From Streptomyces olivaceus (GTDB taxonomy: Bacteria; Actinomycetota; Actinomycetes; Streptomycetales; Streptomycetaceae): a stretch of 64,000 bases of DNA. Positions within the stretch are counted from its first letter, which is position 1, and each line of letters begins with the position of its first letter. Shown one piece after another: positions 46,193-54,927 of this stretch. The position numbers were made by a program, and so were the translations under genes. The notes beneath the pieces are model-generated. The model saw only the letters and a program-made list of their open reading frames with translations. It did no database searches and was not told the origin of the DNA. Location: NCBI RefSeq assembly GCF_000721235.1, contig NZ_JOFH01000004.1:248001-312000 (forward strand). The letters run 5' to 3'.

Positions 46193-47776
46193 GTGCCATC
46201 CGTGCGCCGTGTCTCCCACGCTTTCCTGGAGCGCCAGGGCCTCACCACCGTCTTCGGCAATCCGGGCTCCAACGAACTGCCCTTCCTCGCCGGGCTGCCC
46301 GAGGGCTTCCGCTACGTCCTGGGACTCCACGAGGGAGCCGTCGTCGGCATGGCCGACGGGTACGCCCAGGCGACCGGCCGCCCCGTACTGGTCAACCTGC
46401 ACGCCGCCTCCGGTTCCGGCAACGCGATGGGCGCGCTGACGAACGCCGTGGCCTCCCGCACCCCGCTGGTCGTGGTGGCCGGGCAGCAGGTGCGTCCCGC
46501 CATCGGCCTCGAGGCCAACCTGGCCAGCGTCGACGCCCCGGCCCTGATGAAGCCCCTGGTCGGCTGGGCGGCGGAACCGACGTGCGCCGCGGACGTGCCG
46601 CGCGCACTCGCCCAGGCCGTCTTCGAGGCCCGGCTCCAGCGGCGGCCGACGTACCTGTCGGTGCCGTACGACGACTGGTCGGCCGACGCCGACGACAACG
46701 CCCGGGCCGTGCTGGACCGGAGGGTGCTGCGGGCCGCGGTGCCCGGCGGCGAGCAGGGACGGTGGCTGGCAGAGGAGGTCGCCTCGGCCGCGCGGCCCGC
46801 GCTCGTGCTGGGCGGCGACATCGACTCGGCCGGCCGCTTCGACGACGCCGTGCGGCTGGCCGAGCGGCTCGGCTGCCCGGTGTGGGCGGCGCCCTCGCTC
46901 TTCCGGCTGCCGTTCCCCAACCGGCACCCGCTGTTCCGGGGCGTGCTGCCCGCCGGGATCGCGCCGGTCGCCGAGGCGTTCGAGGGCCACGACCTGGTGC
47001 TCGTGCTGGGTGCGCCGGTCTTCCGTTACCACGAGCACCTGCCCGGCCGGTACCTGCCCGCGGGCACCCGGCTGATCCAGGTGACCGAGGACGCCTCCGC
47101 CGCCGCGCGGGCGCCGGTGGGCGAGGCGCTGGTCGCCGATCCGGGTGCCGTCATCGACGTGCTCCTGGCGTCGCCGGGCACGGGAGGGGGAGCCCCCGCG
47201 GGTGCCCCGCTCCCCGTGCCCGAGCCGCTCACCGCCGAGGGGCCGGGACTGCATCCGGAGGAGGTCTTCGCCGCGCTGCGCGAGGAGCTGCCCGAGGACA
47301 CCGCGTACGTCGTCGAGTCGACGTCGACCAACGCGGCCTGGTGGCGCCAGATGGATCTGCGCCGCCCGGGTTCCTACTACTTCCCGGCGGCCGGCGGGCT
47401 CGGCTTCGGCCTGCCCGGCGCGGTCGGCGTCGCCATGGCGCAGCCCGGCCGCCCGGTGGCCGGCGTGATCGGCGACGGCTCCGCCAACTACGGCATCACC
47501 GCCCTGTGGACGGCCGCGCAGCACCGGGTTCCGCTGACCGTCGTACTGCTGCGCAACGGGACGTACGGGGCGCTGCGCTGGTTCGGCGGGCTGCTCGGCG
47601 TGCCGGACACCCCGGGGACGGACATCCCGGGGCTCGACTTCACCCGCATCGCGGAGGGATACGGCGTCCGTGCCCAGCACGTCGGCGGGGTGGCGGAGCT
47701 GCGCGCCGCGCTGGCCGAGCGGCCGGCGGGCCCCCGGCTGATCCAGGTGGACACGGCGCTCACCACGCCCTCCTGA
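46193..47776 (+). CDS. mdlC: Benzoylformate decarboxylase
   Basis: A 527-residue thiamine-diphosphate enzyme converting benzoylformate to benzaldehyde and CO2. Catalytic residues fall at the expected places of the Pseudomonas enzyme: Ser 26 in GNPGSNELPF, Glu 47, His 70 in NLHAASGSGN and His 280 in APVFRYHEH. The thiamine-binding motif GDGSANYGITALWTAAQ and the GTYGALRWF region also match closely. GTG 46193 is chosen because AAAGGA lies 6 bases upstream. It leads the operon with the aldehyde dehydrogenase and aromatic transporter. No mandelate dehydrogenase is present. Confidence 0.92.
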   Translation: MPSVRRVSHAFLERQGLTTVFGNPGSNELPFLAGLPEGFRYVLGLHEGAVVGMADGYAQATGRPVLVNLHAASGSGNAMGALTNAVASRTPLVVVAGQQVRPAIGLEANLASVDAPALMKPLVGWAAEPTCAADVPRALAQAVFEARLQRRPTYLSVPYDDWSADADDNARAVLDRRVLRAAVPGGEQGRWLAEEVASAARPALVLGGDIDSAGRFDDAVRLAERLGCPVWAAPSLFRLPFPNRHPLFRGVLPAGIAPVAEAFEGHDLVLVLGAPVFRYHEHLPGRYLPAGTRLIQVTEDASAAARAPVGEALVADPGAVIDVLLASPGTGGGAPAGAPLPVPEPLTAEGPGLHPEEVFAALREELPEDTAYVVESTSTNAAWWRQMDLRRPGSYYFPAAGGLGFGLPGAVGVAMAQPGRPVAGVIGDGSANYGITALWTAAQHRVPLTVVLLRNGTYGALRWFGGLLGVPDTPGTDIPGLDFTRIAEGYGVRAQHVGGVAELRAALAERPAGPRLIQVDTALTTPS

Positions 47777-47855
47777 ACCGACCCCGAACCGACTCGCATC
47801 CGACCGAAGAACGCTTCCGAAGACCGCGACCGAGGATCCCGACGAGAGGAAGACG

Positions 47856-49310
47856 ATGACATTCCTGGACAGCGCCGTCTGGGGCGGGAAGTTCTGCAGC
47901 GACGGCTGGCGGCACTCCCCCGCACGGCAGCCGGTGACCGAACCCGCCACCGGCGACCGGCTCGGCACCGTGGGCGTGGCGACGGCCGAGGACGTGGACC
48001 CGGCCGCCGCCCGGGCCGCCGAGGCCCAGCGCGCGTGGGCGGCGACCTCGCCGCAGCGGCGTGCCGCCGTACTGCGGCGCGCGGGTGAGCTGTTCACCGA
48101 GCACGCCGCCGAGATCGAGGACTGGCTGGTGCGCGAGGCCGGCTCGGTGCGGTCCAAGGCCGGTTTCGAGACGGGCCTTGCGATCGGCGAGTGCTTCGAG
48201 TGCGCCGCACTGCCGGCGCACCCCCAGGGCGAGGTGCTCACCTCGGAGGACGCCCGCTGGTCGCTGGCCCGGCGCCGCCCCGCCGGTGTGGTCGGCGTGA
48301 TCGCGCCCTTCAACTTCCCGCTCGTCCTGGGCCTGCGCTCGGTGGCCCCCGCGCTGGCGCTCGGCAACGCCGTGCTGCTCAAGCCGGATCCGCGCACCGC
48401 GGTGAGCGGCGGGGTGGTCATCGCCCGGATCTTCGAGGAGGCCGGGCTCCCCGCCGGCGTCCTGCACCTGCTGCCGGGCGACGGTGCGGTCGGCCGGGCG
48501 GTGGTCGAGGCACCCGAGGTCCGGGTGGTCTCCTTCACGGGTTCCACGCCGGTGGGGCGGGCGATCGGCGAGCGGGCGGGGCGGCTGCTGAAGCGGGCCC
48601 ACCTGGAGCTGGGCGGCAACAACGCGCTGGTCGTGCTGCCCGGTGCGGACGTGGCGAGGGCGGCGTCGGCGGGCGCGTTCGGGTCGTATCTGCACCAGGG
48701 GCAGATCTGCATGACGACGGGCCGTCACCTCGTGCACGAGTCACTGGTGGACGAGTACACCGCGGCGCTCGCCGCGAAGGCCGACGCCCTGCGGGTCGGC
48801 GACCCGGCCCGCGAGGACGTGGCGCTCGGTCCGCTCATCGACCGCGGGCAGCTGGAGCGGGTGCACGGCATCGTCACGGACAGCGTCGCGGCGGGGGCGA
48901 AGCTCGCCGCGGGCGGCGAGATCGACGGGGCCGGCTACCGCGCCACCGTCCTGACCGGCCTCACGACGGACATGCCGGCCTGGCGCGAGGAGATATTCGG
49001 CCCCGTGGCGCCCGTCGTCTCCTTCTCCACCACCGAGGAGGCCGCGCGGATCGTCAACGACAGCGAGTACGGCCTGTCGGTCGGCATCCTCGGCGACGTG
49101 GGTACGGCGATGCGGCTCGCCGACCGGATCGACTCCGGCAAGGTGCACATCAACGAGCAGACCGTGAGCGACGAGCCGAACGCCCCGTTCGGCGGGGTGA
49201 AGGCGTCCGGCACCGGCTCCCGTTTCGGCGGTCCCGCCGCCAACGTCGAGGCGTTCACCGAGACCCAGTGGCTCACGGTCCGCCCGGACATCGCCGACTA
49301 CCCGTTCTGA
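47856..49310 (+). CDS. Benzaldehyde dehydrogenase (aldehyde dehydrogenase family)
   Basis: A 484-residue NAD(P)-dependent enzyme. Catalytic Glu 251 (LELGGNN) and Cys 285 (QGQICMT), the cofactor region VGVIAPFNFPL and GSTPVGRAIG are present. It is close to XylC/MdlD-like benzaldehyde dehydrogenases (WGGKFCSDGWRH near the N-terminus). It oxidises the benzaldehyde made by the decarboxylase to benzoate. ATG 47856 has GAGAGGAAG upstream. Confidence 0.9.
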   Translation: MTFLDSAVWGGKFCSDGWRHSPARQPVTEPATGDRLGTVGVATAEDVDPAAARAAEAQRAWAATSPQRRAAVLRRAGELFTEHAAEIEDWLVREAGSVRSKAGFETGLAIGECFECAALPAHPQGEVLTSEDARWSLARRRPAGVVGVIAPFNFPLVLGLRSVAPALALGNAVLLKPDPRTAVSGGVVIARIFEEAGLPAGVLHLLPGDGAVGRAVVEAPEVRVVSFTGSTPVGRAIGERAGRLLKRAHLELGGNNALVVLPGADVARAASAGAFGSYLHQGQICMTTGRHLVHESLVDEYTAALAAKADALRVGDPAREDVALGPLIDRGQLERVHGIVTDSVAAGAKLAAGGEIDGAGYRATVLTGLTTDMPAWREEIFGPVAPVVSFSTTEEAARIVNDSEYGLSVGILGDVGTAMRLADRIDSGKVHINEQTVSDEPNAPFGGVKASGTGSRFGGPAANVEAFTETQWLTVRPDIADYPF

Positions 49311-49405
49311 GCCCTCCGGCCGGTCACCCGTACCGGTCCCCGACCGGCCGCCCCGGCCGGTCCCGCTCCGCTCCCACCCACACCCGTCCCCGGGGGAGAG
49401 TCATC

Positions 49406-50680
49406 ATGGCTTCCACCACCACGCCCGGCACGTCCGGGCAGGCCGGCGGCGCCGGCAGCGGCACGTGGACGGTGGTCCTGTGCTGGATCACCGTCCTGCT
49501 GGAGGGCTACGACCTCGTCGTCCTCGGCGCCATCATCCCCACCCTGCTCAAGACCCACCACCTCGGCATGACCACGGGCGACGCGACCACCATCGCGACG
49601 CTCTCGCTCGTCGGCGTCGCCATCGGCGCGGTCTGCGTCGGCCCGCTGGCCGACCGGCTGGGCCGGCGCCGCCTGCTCATCGGCTCGGTCGTGCTGTTCT
49701 CGGTCCTCACCCTCGTGGTGCCGTTGGCGAACTCCGTCGCCGTGTTCGCCGCGCTGCGCCTGCTCGCCGGCCTGGGGCTGGGCGCCTGCATGCCGGTCTC
49801 GCTCACGATGATGGCCGAGCACATGCCGGCCGGCCGGCGGGCCCGGGCCAGCACGCTCACCATGACCGGCTACCACACCGGTGCGGTGATCACCTCGCTG
49901 CTCGCCCTGCGGGTGACCGACGACTGGGAGATCCTCTTCTATCTGCTCGGCGTCGTCGGGCTCGTGATCGCCGCGGTCCAGTGGTTCAAGCTGCCGGAGT
50001 CGCAGGCCTTCGTGCGGGCCGGGCAGGACGGGGCGCAGCGGCTGCCGTTCACCGAGCTGCTCAGGCCGGCGTACCTGCGCGCGGGCGTCGGCATCTGGGT
50101 CGCGTCGTTCATGGGCCTCCTGCTGGTCTACGGCCTCAACACCTGGCTGCCGAAGCTGATGAACGACGCCGGCTACCCCGTGCCGACAGCCGTCACCCAG
50201 CTCCTCGTGCTCAACATCGGCGGCGTCGTCGGTCTGGTCGTCGGCGGGTTCGTCGCCGACCGGCGGGGCATCAAGGGCACCACGATGGCCTGGTTCGCCG
50301 CCTCGGTGGCCATGCTGGCGTGCCTGAGCATCAGGATGGAGAGCGACCTGCTGCTCAACACCGTCGTCTTCTTCACCGGCGTGTTCGTCTTCTCGGCGAT
50401 GGTGCTCGTCTACGCGTACGTGACGCACTACTACCCGGCGTCCGTGCGGAGCACCGCGCTCGGCTCGGCGTCGGGGATCGGGCGCATCGGCTCGATCGTC
50501 GGCCCGTCCATCACCGGCGCGCTGGTCGCCTCGGGGGTCGGCCACCCGTGGGGCTTCTACTTCTTCGCGGCGGTGGCGGTCCTCGGCTTCCTGGCCGTAC
50601 TGACCCTGCCGCGGGGCGGCGGCGAACCGGCCGGGGCCGCGGCTCCGCCCGCACGGCGGCCCGACGCCAGTACGGCCTGA
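49406..50680 (+). CDS. Aromatic-acid:H+ symporter (MFS, BenK/PcaK type)
   Basis: A 424-residue major facilitator. Residues LLEGYDLVVLGAIIPTLL in helix 1 carry the Asp characteristic of the aromatic-acid symporters; GPLADRLGRRRLLIGS is motif A, repeated as GGFVADRRGIKGTTM in the second half. The C-terminus is Ala/Pro-rich. It should import benzoylformate, benzoate or a related acid. ATG 49406 has GGGGGAGAG upstream, and it is third in the benzoylformate operon. Confidence 0.88.
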   Translation: MASTTTPGTSGQAGGAGSGTWTVVLCWITVLLEGYDLVVLGAIIPTLLKTHHLGMTTGDATTIATLSLVGVAIGAVCVGPLADRLGRRRLLIGSVVLFSVLTLVVPLANSVAVFAALRLLAGLGLGACMPVSLTMMAEHMPAGRRARASTLTMTGYHTGAVITSLLALRVTDDWEILFYLLGVVGLVIAAVQWFKLPESQAFVRAGQDGAQRLPFTELLRPAYLRAGVGIWVASFMGLLLVYGLNTWLPKLMNDAGYPVPTAVTQLLVLNIGGVVGLVVGGFVADRRGIKGTTMAWFAASVAMLACLSIRMESDLLLNTVVFFTGVFVFSAMVLVYAYVTHYYPASVRSTALGSASGIGRIGSIVGPSITGALVASGVGHPWGFYFFAAVAVLGFLAVLTLPRGGGEPAGAAAPPARRPDASTA

Positions 50681-50764
50681 CGCCGGTACGGCCCCACGCC
50701 ACGGCGCCGGACAGCGGCACGGCCCGGCACGGTGCGGCCCGGCGAGGTGCCGGAAACGAAGAGC

Positions 50765-50798
50765 GGGAGCAGCGGAGCCCGGTGGGGCCGCTGCTCCC
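50765..50798. terminator. Bidirectional terminator hairpin
   Basis: GGGAGCAGCGG (50765-50775) and CCGCTGCTCCC (50788-50798) pair over 11 bp around a GC-rich loop, between the convergent MFS and PepSY lipoprotein genes. Confidence 0.8.
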
Positions 50799-50822
50799 GT
50801 CGGTGTGTACGGGTCCGGTGAC

Positions 50823-51596
50823 TCAGTCCTTGTCGACCTCCTGGCTCAGGACCTTGCCGTTCGCCGCGTCGACGTCGACGGTGGTCTTGTTCCAGTTCTC
50901 CTTGTCGACCACGTCGACGCCCCAGACGGCCTTCTGGTCGTCGTTGTCGCCGAGTTCCACGTGGGTGACAGTGCCCTTGGCCTTGTCGGTGGCGGCCTTC
51001 ACGGCCTGCTCAGGCGTCTGCTTGGCCTGGTCCAGCCACTCGGACACCTGGGTCTTGTCGTCGGCCTTCTGCTCCGGGTCGACCTGGCTGCGGAAGACCT
51101 TGCCGGTCACCGCGTCGATGTCGATCCGGTGCAGGGTCCCGTCGGACTGGGCGACCTTGGCCTCCCACTCCGGAGCGCCCTGGCTGGGTGCCGGGTTCGG
51201 TGTGCTGGGGCTCGCCGAGCCGGTCGCCGAACCGCTCGGCGACGCGGAGGCGTCGGCGTCCGTGCGCTTGAGTTCGAGGTCCACGAGCTTGCCCTCGGGG
51301 ACTTCCTTGACGGCGGTGTCGGCCGCCTTGTCCCAGGTGACCTTGGTCGCCGAGACGAGGTCCTTGCGCTCAGTCTTGTCCTCGTTCATCGAGGCCGACG
51401 GAGAGCCGGAGGAGTCGGAGGGGGACGCGGACTGGGAATCGGTGGCGGACGCGGAGGGGGACTCGGTCTGGGCCGCCTCCGCCACACTGGAACGGGTGGT
51501 ATCGGCGTTCGTGCAGGCCGTCAGCAGCAGGACGGAGGTGCCCAGGGCACCGGCCACGGCCAGCGAACGCAGGGGGAGTCGTCGTGCAGAGCTCAT
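50823..51596 (-). CDS. Lipoprotein with two PepSY domains
   Basis: 257 residues. A signal peptide ends in the lipobox LLLTAC, so it is probably membrane-anchored outside the cell. A Ser/Ala/Pro-rich linker is followed by two PepSY units (about 90-190 and 200-257; HRIDIDAVTGKVFRSQVDPEQ and TTVDVDAANGKVLSQEVDKD). PepSY proteins can inhibit or chaperone peptidases; snapalysin lies about 2 kb away but is not in the same operon. The start ATG 51596 has only a weak site. Confidence 0.82.
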   Translation of the reverse strand: MSSARRLPLRSLAVAGALGTSVLLLTACTNADTTRSSVAEAAQTESPSASATDSQSASPSDSSGSPSASMNEDKTERKDLVSATKVTWDKAADTAVKEVPEGKLVDLELKRTDADASASPSGSATGSASPSTPNPAPSQGAPEWEAKVAQSDGTLHRIDIDAVTGKVFRSQVDPEQKADDKTQVSEWLDQAKQTPEQAVKAATDKAKGTVTHVELGDNDDQKAVWGVDVVDKENWNKTTVDVDAANGKVLSQEVDKD

Positions 51597-51692
51597 GATG
51601 CTGTCCGTAACCGTTCCCTCACGCAGACACACCGACTAAGTACGAAAATCACCCCAATGGCCGGGGTGTCGGGAGGGCCGGTCCGGAGCCGG

Positions 51693-52679
51693 TCAGCGGG
51701 CCGGTACGAACTTCACGCGCCCGGCCGCGGGCGCCGTCACCGGGCATCGGGGCAGGGCCCGGATCCCGGCGCCCTCCAGCCACTCCCGGTACGCGGTGGA
51801 CTGGCGTGCCACCTCCCAGTACGCCTCCTCGAGGGCCGGGAAGACGGCGTCCAGTCCGGACAGGGTGCGGGCGGCGAGCAGCAGGCGTACGCCGAGCGGA
51901 TCGCCGTACAGGCGCCGGACCGCCAGGTCGGGGCGCGACTGGGAGCTCGGCTGGCAGACGGTCACCACCTCGCCGGTGGCGACGAGGGACGCGGCGGTGT
52001 GGTAGTCGCCGTGCAGGACGCGCGGGTTGAGGCCGACGGCCCGCAGCATGCGGTGGACGCCGTCCCACTCGCCGTCGACGGTGGGGTCGATCATCCAGCG
52101 GTCGTCGGCGAGGTCCGCGAGCCGGACGACGGGCCGGCCGGCCGCGGGGTGGTCGGCCGGCAGCATCACGAACTGCGGCTCGCGCTCCAGCAGGACCCGC
52201 AGCCGCAGGCCCTCGGGGACGTGCAGCGCGCTGCCCTCGACCTCGTGCACGAAGGCGACGTCCAGCTGGCCCTCGGCGACCCGGCGCAGCAGCGCGTTGG
52301 CGGAGACGTCCATCTGCAGGGTCGGTTCCAGGCCCGGCCGTCTGAGCCGGCGCAGCCAGCCGGCCAGCGCGCGGCTGGCCGTCGAACCCACGCGCAGCCT
52401 GCTGTCGCCGCCCGCGGCGGCGGCGCGGGCCTCGAGGACCAGGGTGCTCATGTCGGCCAGCAGCGGACGGGCCCGGCCGAGGACGGTCCGGCCGAGCGGG
52501 GTGGGCCGGCAGCCGGTGCGTTCGCGGACGAACAGGGCGCCGCCCAGAGCCTGTTCGATGCGGCTCAACTGAGTGCTCAACGTAGGCTGCGCCACGCCCA
52601 GTTGGCGTGCCGCCCGGTGCAGGCTGCCGGCGTCGGCGATGGCGCACAGCGCGCGTAGATGCCTCACCTCGAGCTCCAT
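51693..52679 (-). CDS. snpR: LysR-family regulator of snapalysin
   Basis: 328 residues. The helix-turn-helix is RHLRALCAIADAGSLHRAARQLGVAQPTLSTQLSRIEQALG, followed by a PBP-like effector domain. It is transcribed divergently from the snapalysin gene, the same arrangement as the known SnpR/MprR activators that bind T-N11-A sites in that gap. The ATG is at 52679. The 3-prime end lies 97 bp from the lipoprotein start. Confidence 0.88.
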   Translation of the reverse strand: MELEVRHLRALCAIADAGSLHRAARQLGVAQPTLSTQLSRIEQALGGALFVRERTGCRPTPLGRTVLGRARPLLADMSTLVLEARAAAAGGDSRLRVGSTASRALAGWLRRLRRPGLEPTLQMDVSANALLRRVAEGQLDVAFVHEVEGSALHVPEGLRLRVLLEREPQFVMLPADHPAAGRPVVRLADLADDRWMIDPTVDGEWDGVHRMLRAVGLNPRVLHGDYHTAASLVATGEVVTVCQPSSQSRPDLAVRRLYGDPLGVRLLLAARTLSGLDAVFPALEEAYWEVARQSTAYREWLEGAGIRALPRCPVTAPAAGRVKFVPAR

Positions 52680-52787
52680 GCGGGGAGCGTATGACCGAAC
52701 ACCTGGTTGCGCCAGATGAACAAAACCAGGCGGAACAGGGCGAGTTCTGCACTCCGGTCGAAGCGGCGCCGGGCCGTCGGGGCGATG

Positions 52788-52810
52788 GGTGATAGCCCGG
52801 TCCTATCGCC
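52788..52810. promoter_or_regulatory. T-N11-A LysR site upstream of snapalysin
   Basis: GGTGATAG (52788-52795) and CTATCGCC (52803-52810) flank a 7-bp spacer. The core T (52793) and A (52805) are 11 bases apart, the classical LysR T-N11-A form, inside a symmetric GATAG / CTATC palindrome. The site lies 86 bp before the snapalysin ATG. The rest of the 216-bp gap shows nothing clear. Confidence 0.7.
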
Positions 52811-52895
52811 TGTTGCCATCATCACAGCGGGCTCATGGGCGGACCACACTCACCGGTGACGACTTCTCCCCACTCCCCCACACAAGGAGTCATCG

Positions 52896-53579
52896 ATGCG
52901 CATCAGCCTGCCCCTGCTGTCCACCGCGGTCGGCCTCGGCCTGACGGCCGCCGTACTCGGCGCCGCCCCCGCCACGACGGCCGCCGCGCCCCAGGCCACC
53001 GACCGGGCCGCGCACGTGGGTTACGAGCCCGCGGCCGGCTCGGGCGAGGACGCGGCCGCCAACCGGGCGTTCTTCGAGGCGGTCATCAAGTCCGTCGCCG
53101 AGAAGCGCGCGGCGAACCCGACGTCGGCGGCGGCCGTGACCGTCTACTACAGCGCCGCGAACGCGCCCAGCTTCCGCTCCCAGATAGCCAGTTCCACCCA
53201 GATCTGGAACAGCTCGGTGGCCAACGTGCGGCTCGCGGAGAGAAGTTCCGGCGCGGACTTCTCGTACCGCGAGGGCAACGACCCGCGAGGCTCGTACGCC
53301 TCGACGGACGGGCACGGAAGCGGCTACGTCTTCCTCGACTACCAGCAGAACCAGCAGTACGACTCCACCCGGGTCACCACCCACGAGACCGGGCACGTGC
53401 TCGGTCTGCCCGACCACTACTCCGGCCCGTGCAGCGAGCTGATGTCGGGCGGCGGCCCCGGCCCGTCCTGCACCAACGCCTACCCGGACGCCACCGAGCG
53501 CAGCCGGGTCAACCAGCTGTGGGCGAACGGCTTCCAGGCCGCCCTCGACAAGGCGCTGGAGAAGGCGGACCGACGCTGA
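52896..53579 (+). CDS. snpA: Snapalysin, small secreted zinc metalloprotease
   Basis: 227 residues, family M7. A signal peptide (about 1-32) and short propeptide precede the protease domain with the zinc motif [11 protein letters not shown] (His 163, Glu 164, His 167, Asp 173) and a Cys pair in GPCSELM and PSCTNAY. It hydrolyses proteins on the amino side of aromatic residues outside the cell. The ATG has AAGGAG upstream. The divergent LysR gene is its likely activator. Confidence 0.93.
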   Translation: MRISLPLLSTAVGLGLTAAVLGAAPATTAAAPQATDRAAHVGYEPAAGSGEDAAANRAFFEAVIKSVAEKRAANPTSAAAVTVYYSAANAPSFRSQIASSTQIWNSSVANVRLAERSSGADFSYREGNDPRGSYASTDGHGSGYVFLDYQQNQQYDSTRVTTHETGHVLGLPDHYSGPCSELMSGGGPGPSCTNAYPDATERSRVNQLWANGFQAALDKALEKADRR

Positions 53580-53597
53580 GCGTCTGACGGTACGGCG

Positions 53598-53628
53598 GCG
53601 GGGGCGGTCCGGTCCGGGCCGCCCCCGC
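53598..53628. terminator. Bidirectional terminator hairpin after snapalysin
   Basis: GCGGGGGCGG (53598-53607) pairs with CCGCCCCCGC (53619-53628), a 10-bp perfect stem with an 11-base loop, between convergent snapalysin and CbiZ genes. Confidence 0.78.
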
Positions 53629-53669
53629 TCGCCTGTGCGCACTCCGGTGCGGGCGCGGTGGCCGCGGTC

Positions 53670-54353
53670 TCAGCCGGCGCCGGGCAGGGCGGCCAGCACG
53701 GCGCGGTGGACGGCCCGGGCGAGCCGGGCGCCCCACTCGGAGCGGGGGCCCGCGAAGGAGTGCGCGCCGGTGCCGTCGCCCGGGGTGCGGGCGGCGACGC
53801 ACACGGCGTCGGTCGGGGTGCCGGAACAGTCGAGTCCGGCGTCGAGGAGCGCCTGGACCTTGGCCTCGGTCACCGTCATCACCGCGTTGACGAGGGCCGC
53901 GTCGGTCAGCGCGACGGGCAGCGCGGCCACGATGTTGATCGTTCCCGGCGGGGCCTGGCCGGCGGCCCCCGCGCCGGGCTCGGCCGCCCAGCCGCGTACG
54001 GAGACGCCGGCGGTCACCACGGCTTCGGCCCCCTGGTCCCGCGCCCGTCCGAAGGCGGACACGTCGGCGGCCGTCAGCAGGCCCACGCCCGGACCGCGGG
54101 CGCCGGCCGCGCGGGCCAGGCCGGCCAGGTGCCGTGCCGGGTCGGTGCGCCGGTAGCCGTGCGCGACCTGGGCGTTGAGCACCCACGCGCGTTCGCCGAG
54201 TCCGCCGCCCAGCACGGCGCTGCTGACCATGCGCCAGCCCGGTCCCGGGCGCCACAGCAGGGCGTGCAGCCGCTCGCCGTCCTCCGTCCGTGCCAGGCGC
54301 TCCGGATGCGGAAGTCCGGGCCCGGTCCGGGGCGGCGGCAGGACGGCGGGCAC
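53670..54353 (-). CDS. cbiZ: Adenosylcobinamide amidohydrolase CbiZ
   Basis: About 227 residues. The family blocks are present: WRMVSSAVLGGGLGERAWVLNAQV, VGLLTAADV, VVTAGVSVRGWA, GTINIVAALPVALTDAALVNAVMTVTEAKVQALLDAG and CSGTPTDAVCVA. CbiZ removes the aminopropanol side chain from adenosylcobinamide so it can enter the archaeal-type cobamide salvage route. GTG 54353 is favoured (CTGGAG 6-7 bases upstream) over GTG 54407, which has no site. No other cobalamin genes are near. Confidence 0.85.
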   Translation of the reverse strand: MPAVLPPPRTGPGLPHPERLARTEDGERLHALLWRPGPGWRMVSSAVLGGGLGERAWVLNAQVAHGYRRTDPARHLAGLARAAGARGPGVGLLTAADVSAFGRARDQGAEAVVTAGVSVRGWAAEPGAGAAGQAPPGTINIVAALPVALTDAALVNAVMTVTEAKVQALLDAGLDCSGTPTDAVCVAARTPGDGTGAHSFAGPRSEWGARLARAVHRAVLAALPGAG

Positions 54354-54522
54354 ACGGGACTCCAGTGGTGATCGGCGCAGGTCGGCGGAGTGGACGATGG
54401 TACGCACGGCCGGTGCCGCGGGCGGGGGCACCCCCGGGGCGGACGCGGGCGCGTTGCGGACCCCGGCCGGGGCACCTTCACTGAACACAACTTCGCCACC
54501 AGGCGACGGATCGGAGGCCGCA

Positions 54523-54873
54523 ATGCTGTCCCACACTCTGGAGCACGGGGTCCTGGTCATCACGGTGGACCGGGACCCGGGAGTCGACGGGCGGGCCGCG
54601 CTGACCACGCACCTCACCAATCTGGTCGACGCGCACCAGCCGGCCCCCGTCGTCATCGTGCTGGCCGACGGGGCCGCCGGGCCCGCCGCGGTCAGCGCCG
54701 TGCTCCGGGCCCACCAGTGGTGCGGGCGGCTCGACCTCCTGCTGTCCGTCGTCGCCCACAGCGCGCCGGTGCGGCGGCTCCTGGAGAACAACGCCGACAG
54801 CTGCGGTCCCCGGCTGGTCGTACACGCCCGCGTCGACACCGCCATCAGCACCGCCTGCACCGCGGTGGCCTGA
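54523..54873 (+). CDS. STAS-like regulatory protein
   Basis: 116 residues resembling anti-sigma-factor antagonists: HGVLVITVDRDPGVDGRAALTTHLTNLV, PVVIVLADGAAGPAAVSAVLRAHQWC, DLLLSVVAHSAPVRRLLENN. There is no obvious conserved Ser in the usual DSSG position, so it may be a degenerate STAS protein. ATG 54523 has GGAGG upstream. It lies between the divergent CbiZ gene and the convergent flavohemoglobin gene. Confidence 0.6.
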   Translation: MLSHTLEHGVLVITVDRDPGVDGRAALTTHLTNLVDAHQPAPVVIVLADGAAGPAAVSAVLRAHQWCGRLDLLLSVVAHSAPVRRLLENNADSCGPRLVVHARVDTAISTACTAVA

Positions 54874-54927
54874 CCGCACCGGGAGGCAGGGGGCGTTCCC
54901 GGAGGCCCGGAGGCGGGTGCCGGGCCG

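Noticed and set aside
45353..48712. 1119-residue minus-strand frame
   Set aside because: It is antisense to the decarboxylase and dehydrogenase genes and has shadow composition.
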